Shown piece by piece: positions 62,538 through 64,000 of a stretch of DNA of 64,000 nucleotides. Each line of letters opens with the position of its first letter. Position 1 is the first letter of the stretch. This stretch comes from Flavicella marina (GTDB lineage Bacteria > Bacteroidota > Bacteroidia > Flavobacteriales > Flavobacteriaceae), in assembly GCF_009193215.1 (NCBI RefSeq), contig NZ_VYVA01000001.1, positions 248,001 through 312,000 on the forward strand, given 5' to 3'. The notes beneath the pieces were generated by a model that was not told where the DNA came from, made no database searches, and was given only the letters and a program-made list of their open reading frames with translations. The position numbers were made by a program, and so were the translations under genes.

Positions 62538-62633
62538 TGAATCGTTGTTTTTATAATACTACAAAAATCACTTTCAATTTTAATCGAATATTGATCGGTT
62601 AATAGAATCGTTACAATAAATAACACACTACTT

Positions 62634-63440
62634 ATGAATATTTTAGTTATCGGAGCCGGTAATATGGGACTTACCTTTTCTTATGGAATGGCAACCAGTC
62701 CTCAATTAAATAAAGAGAAAATAAATGTCTTTGATGTAGACAAAGAAAAAATAGCATCTCTCAACAAAGAACCACAGTTCAATGCTTTTGAAAACCTAGA
62801 AGATTGCTTGCCCAAAGCAGACTATGTTTTCATTGCTGTTAAACCTTTTCATAGTGATGAACTATTCGAAAAAATGAAAGACTTAATTAACAATGATCAA
62901 GTATTTATTTCGTTGATGGCGGGTGTAAATATAGCATCTATACAAACAAGGCTGGGAGTAAACAAAGTAGTAAGAACCATGCCCAACTTACCTGCGAAAG
63001 TCAACAAAGGCGTAACCGCATATACCGAAAGTGCAGAGATATCGAAAAACGAATTAATCATCATCAAAGCATTGCTAGATACCACAGGTGTTTCTTTACA
63101 TGTAAATAGTGAAAAAATGATAGACGCATCTACTGGCGTATCAGGAAGTGGACCGGCATATGTTTTTTATTTTGTTCAAGCGATGTTAGAAGCGGCAGAA
63201 AAACTTGGTTTTCAAAAAGACGAAGCAAAATTATTAGTAACAAACACGTTCGACGGAGCTCTAGAACTGTTAAAAACTCATGACTTTACAACTGAAGAAT
63301 GGATTGCTATGGTATCCTCTAAAGGTGGTACAACACATGCTGCAATCAATTCAATGAAAGCTGCCGGTGTCAATCAATCCATCCAAGAGGGTGTTTTTGC
63401 AGCATTCAACAGAGCAGAAGAAATTGGTAAAGAAGAATAA
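62634..63440 (+). CDS. proC: Pyrroline-5-carboxylate reductase
   Basis: A 268-residue NAD(P)H-dependent enzyme completing proline synthesis. The Rossmann motif NILVIGAGNMGLTFSYGM is at the N terminus; VFIAVKPFHSDELF, VVRTMPNLPAKVNKGV, and the active-site region STGVSGSGPAYVFYFVQAML with FDGALELLKTH and SSKGGTTHAAINSM are typical. The full length is present. It is followed, 84 bases later, by the ribulose-phosphate epimerase gene, with no shared pathway. Confidence 0.96.
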   Translation: MNILVIGAGNMGLTFSYGMATSPQLNKEKINVFDVDKEKIASLNKEPQFNAFENLEDCLPKADYVFIAVKPFHSDELFEKMKDLINNDQVFISLMAGVNIASIQTRLGVNKVVRTMPNLPAKVNKGVTAYTESAEISKNELIIIKALLDTTGVSLHVNSEKMIDASTGVSGSGPAYVFYFVQAMLEAAEKLGFQKDEAKLLVTNTFDGALELLKTHDFTTEEWIAMVSSKGGTTHAAINSMKAAGVNQSIQEGVFAAFNRAEEIGKEE

Positions 63441-63489
63441 TTTTACAAATCAAAAACAGTATTTTCAAAAGACTAAAACAAAATAATAG

Positions 63490-63497
63490 TACTTTTG
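63490..63497 (+). promoter_or_regulatory. -7 element TACTTTTG for rpe
   Basis: Exact consensus, 27 bases before the rpe ATG; no TTG at -33. Confidence 0.5.
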
Positions 63498-63524
63498 CAT
63501 ACAAATAATTTCAAAAAACAAGTA

Positions 63525-64000
63525 ATGAGCAAATTAATTGCACCGTCGGTACTTGCAGCAGATTTTGCAAACCTTCAACGCGACATAGAAATGGTAAATA
63601 ACAGTGATGCCGATTGGTTTCATATTGATGTAATGGATGGTGTTTTTGTACCAAATATTTCTTTTGGAATGCCAGTAATTGAAGCGATTAAAAAACATGC
63701 AAAGAAAACAATGGATGTTCATTTGATGATCGTGAATCCAGACCAATACATTCCTACTTTCAAAAAAATTGGAGCAGACATTTTAACGGTTCACTATGAA
63801 GCTTGTACACATCTACATAGAACATTACAAGCCATCAAAGCTGAAGGAATGAAAGCCGGTGTTGCCTTAAATCCACACACACCTGTTGCTGTATTAGAAG
63901 ATGTTATCAAAGACATCGATATGGTTTGTATTATGAGTGTGAATCCTGGATTTGGTGGACAATCTTTTATCGAAAACACCTATAAAAAAGTACAACAACT
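63525..64000 (+). CDS. rpe: Ribulose-phosphate 3-epimerase (5' part)
   Basis: The first 158 codons are present; the gene continues past the window edge. It interconverts ribulose-5-phosphate and xylulose-5-phosphate in the pentose phosphate pathway. Motifs: LIAPSVLAADFANLQRD, WFHIDVMDGVFVPNISFG with the metal-binding HxD, TMDVHLMIVNPDQYI with the second metal His, and VNPGFGGQSFIENTY. The start is ATG at 63525. Only the last third of the barrel is missing. Confidence 0.97.
   Translation, partial: MSKLIAPSVLAADFANLQRDIEMVNNSDADWFHIDVMDGVFVPNISFGMPVIEAIKKHAKKTMDVHLMIVNPDQYIPTFKKIGADILTVHYEACTHLHRTLQAIKAEGMKAGVALNPHTPVAVLEDVIKDIDMVCIMSVNPGFGGQSFIENTYKKVQQ

Noticed and set aside
1-64000. tRNA, rRNA, CRISPR, insertion sequences and integrated elements
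   Set aside because: I looked through the intergenic stretches and saw no cloverleaf sequence, no regularly spaced repeats, no transposase or integrase, and no flanking direct repeats.

Overview
The window is AT-rich chromosome from a member of the Bacteroidota, most likely a Flavobacteriaceae species. The evidence is a short primary sigma factor, promoters of the TTG-N18-20-TAnnTTTG type, a fused SecDF, a long low-complexity insertion in Rho, a DnaG without zinc ligands, and the order CBS protein-nadK-DUF6089-uppS-bamA-ompH-ompH-murI. I cannot name the genus. I saw no rRNA, tRNA, CRISPR array, insertion sequence or prophage. The window looks like core chromosome.

Layout. 1-1.7 kb: a periplasmic molybdenum hydroxylase pair, with the large subunit cut by the window edge. 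1.9-7.5 kb: deoxynucleoside kinase, then a membrane and a soluble pyrophosphatase next to each other, then pyruvate dehydrogenase E1 beta. 7.8-13.4 kb: etfB-etfA, a DUF151 nuclease, thyA, a TonB-like secreted protein and folA. 13.7-20 kb: an AraC regulator, secDF, hpt-adk-obg. 20-28.5 kb: a TonB-like lipoprotein, a DUF456 protein, lysS, an AsmA protein, a Spy-like protein and a SulP transporter. 28.7-37 kb: L31, two lipoproteins, then a tight plus-strand run of SDR, SprT-like, manC-like, DUF389, an unknown membrane protein and a phosphoesterase. 37-47.6 kb: mostly minus-strand housekeeping genes (dnaG, clpX-clpP, tig, pdxJ) with a DEAD-box helicase among them. 47.7-55.5 kb: the envelope-biogenesis cluster. 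55.6-64 kb: rho, DUF4293, a response regulator-lipoprotein-sensor kinase locus, rpoD, proC and a partial rpe.

How the genes connect. Three themes recur: nucleotide supply (dNK, thyA, folA, hpt, adk), envelope assembly (secDF, uppS, bamA, two Skp-like chaperones, murI, AsmA) and protein quality control (clpX, clpP, tig). RpoD at 61.6 kb is the factor expected to read the TAnnTTTG promoters listed here.

The least explained structures are three intergenic transcription units with no coding sequence, each with a matching -7 element and an intrinsic terminator: minus strand 13.41-13.58 kb, minus strand 21.14-21.27 kb, and plus strand 23.33-23.42 kb. I propose them as small RNAs. Other points of interest are a perfect inverted repeat over the start of the 11.27-kb gene, the ABAB architecture of the protein it encodes, DnaG without zinc ligands, a DEVD-box helicase, and a lipoprotein gene between a response regulator and its presumed kinase.
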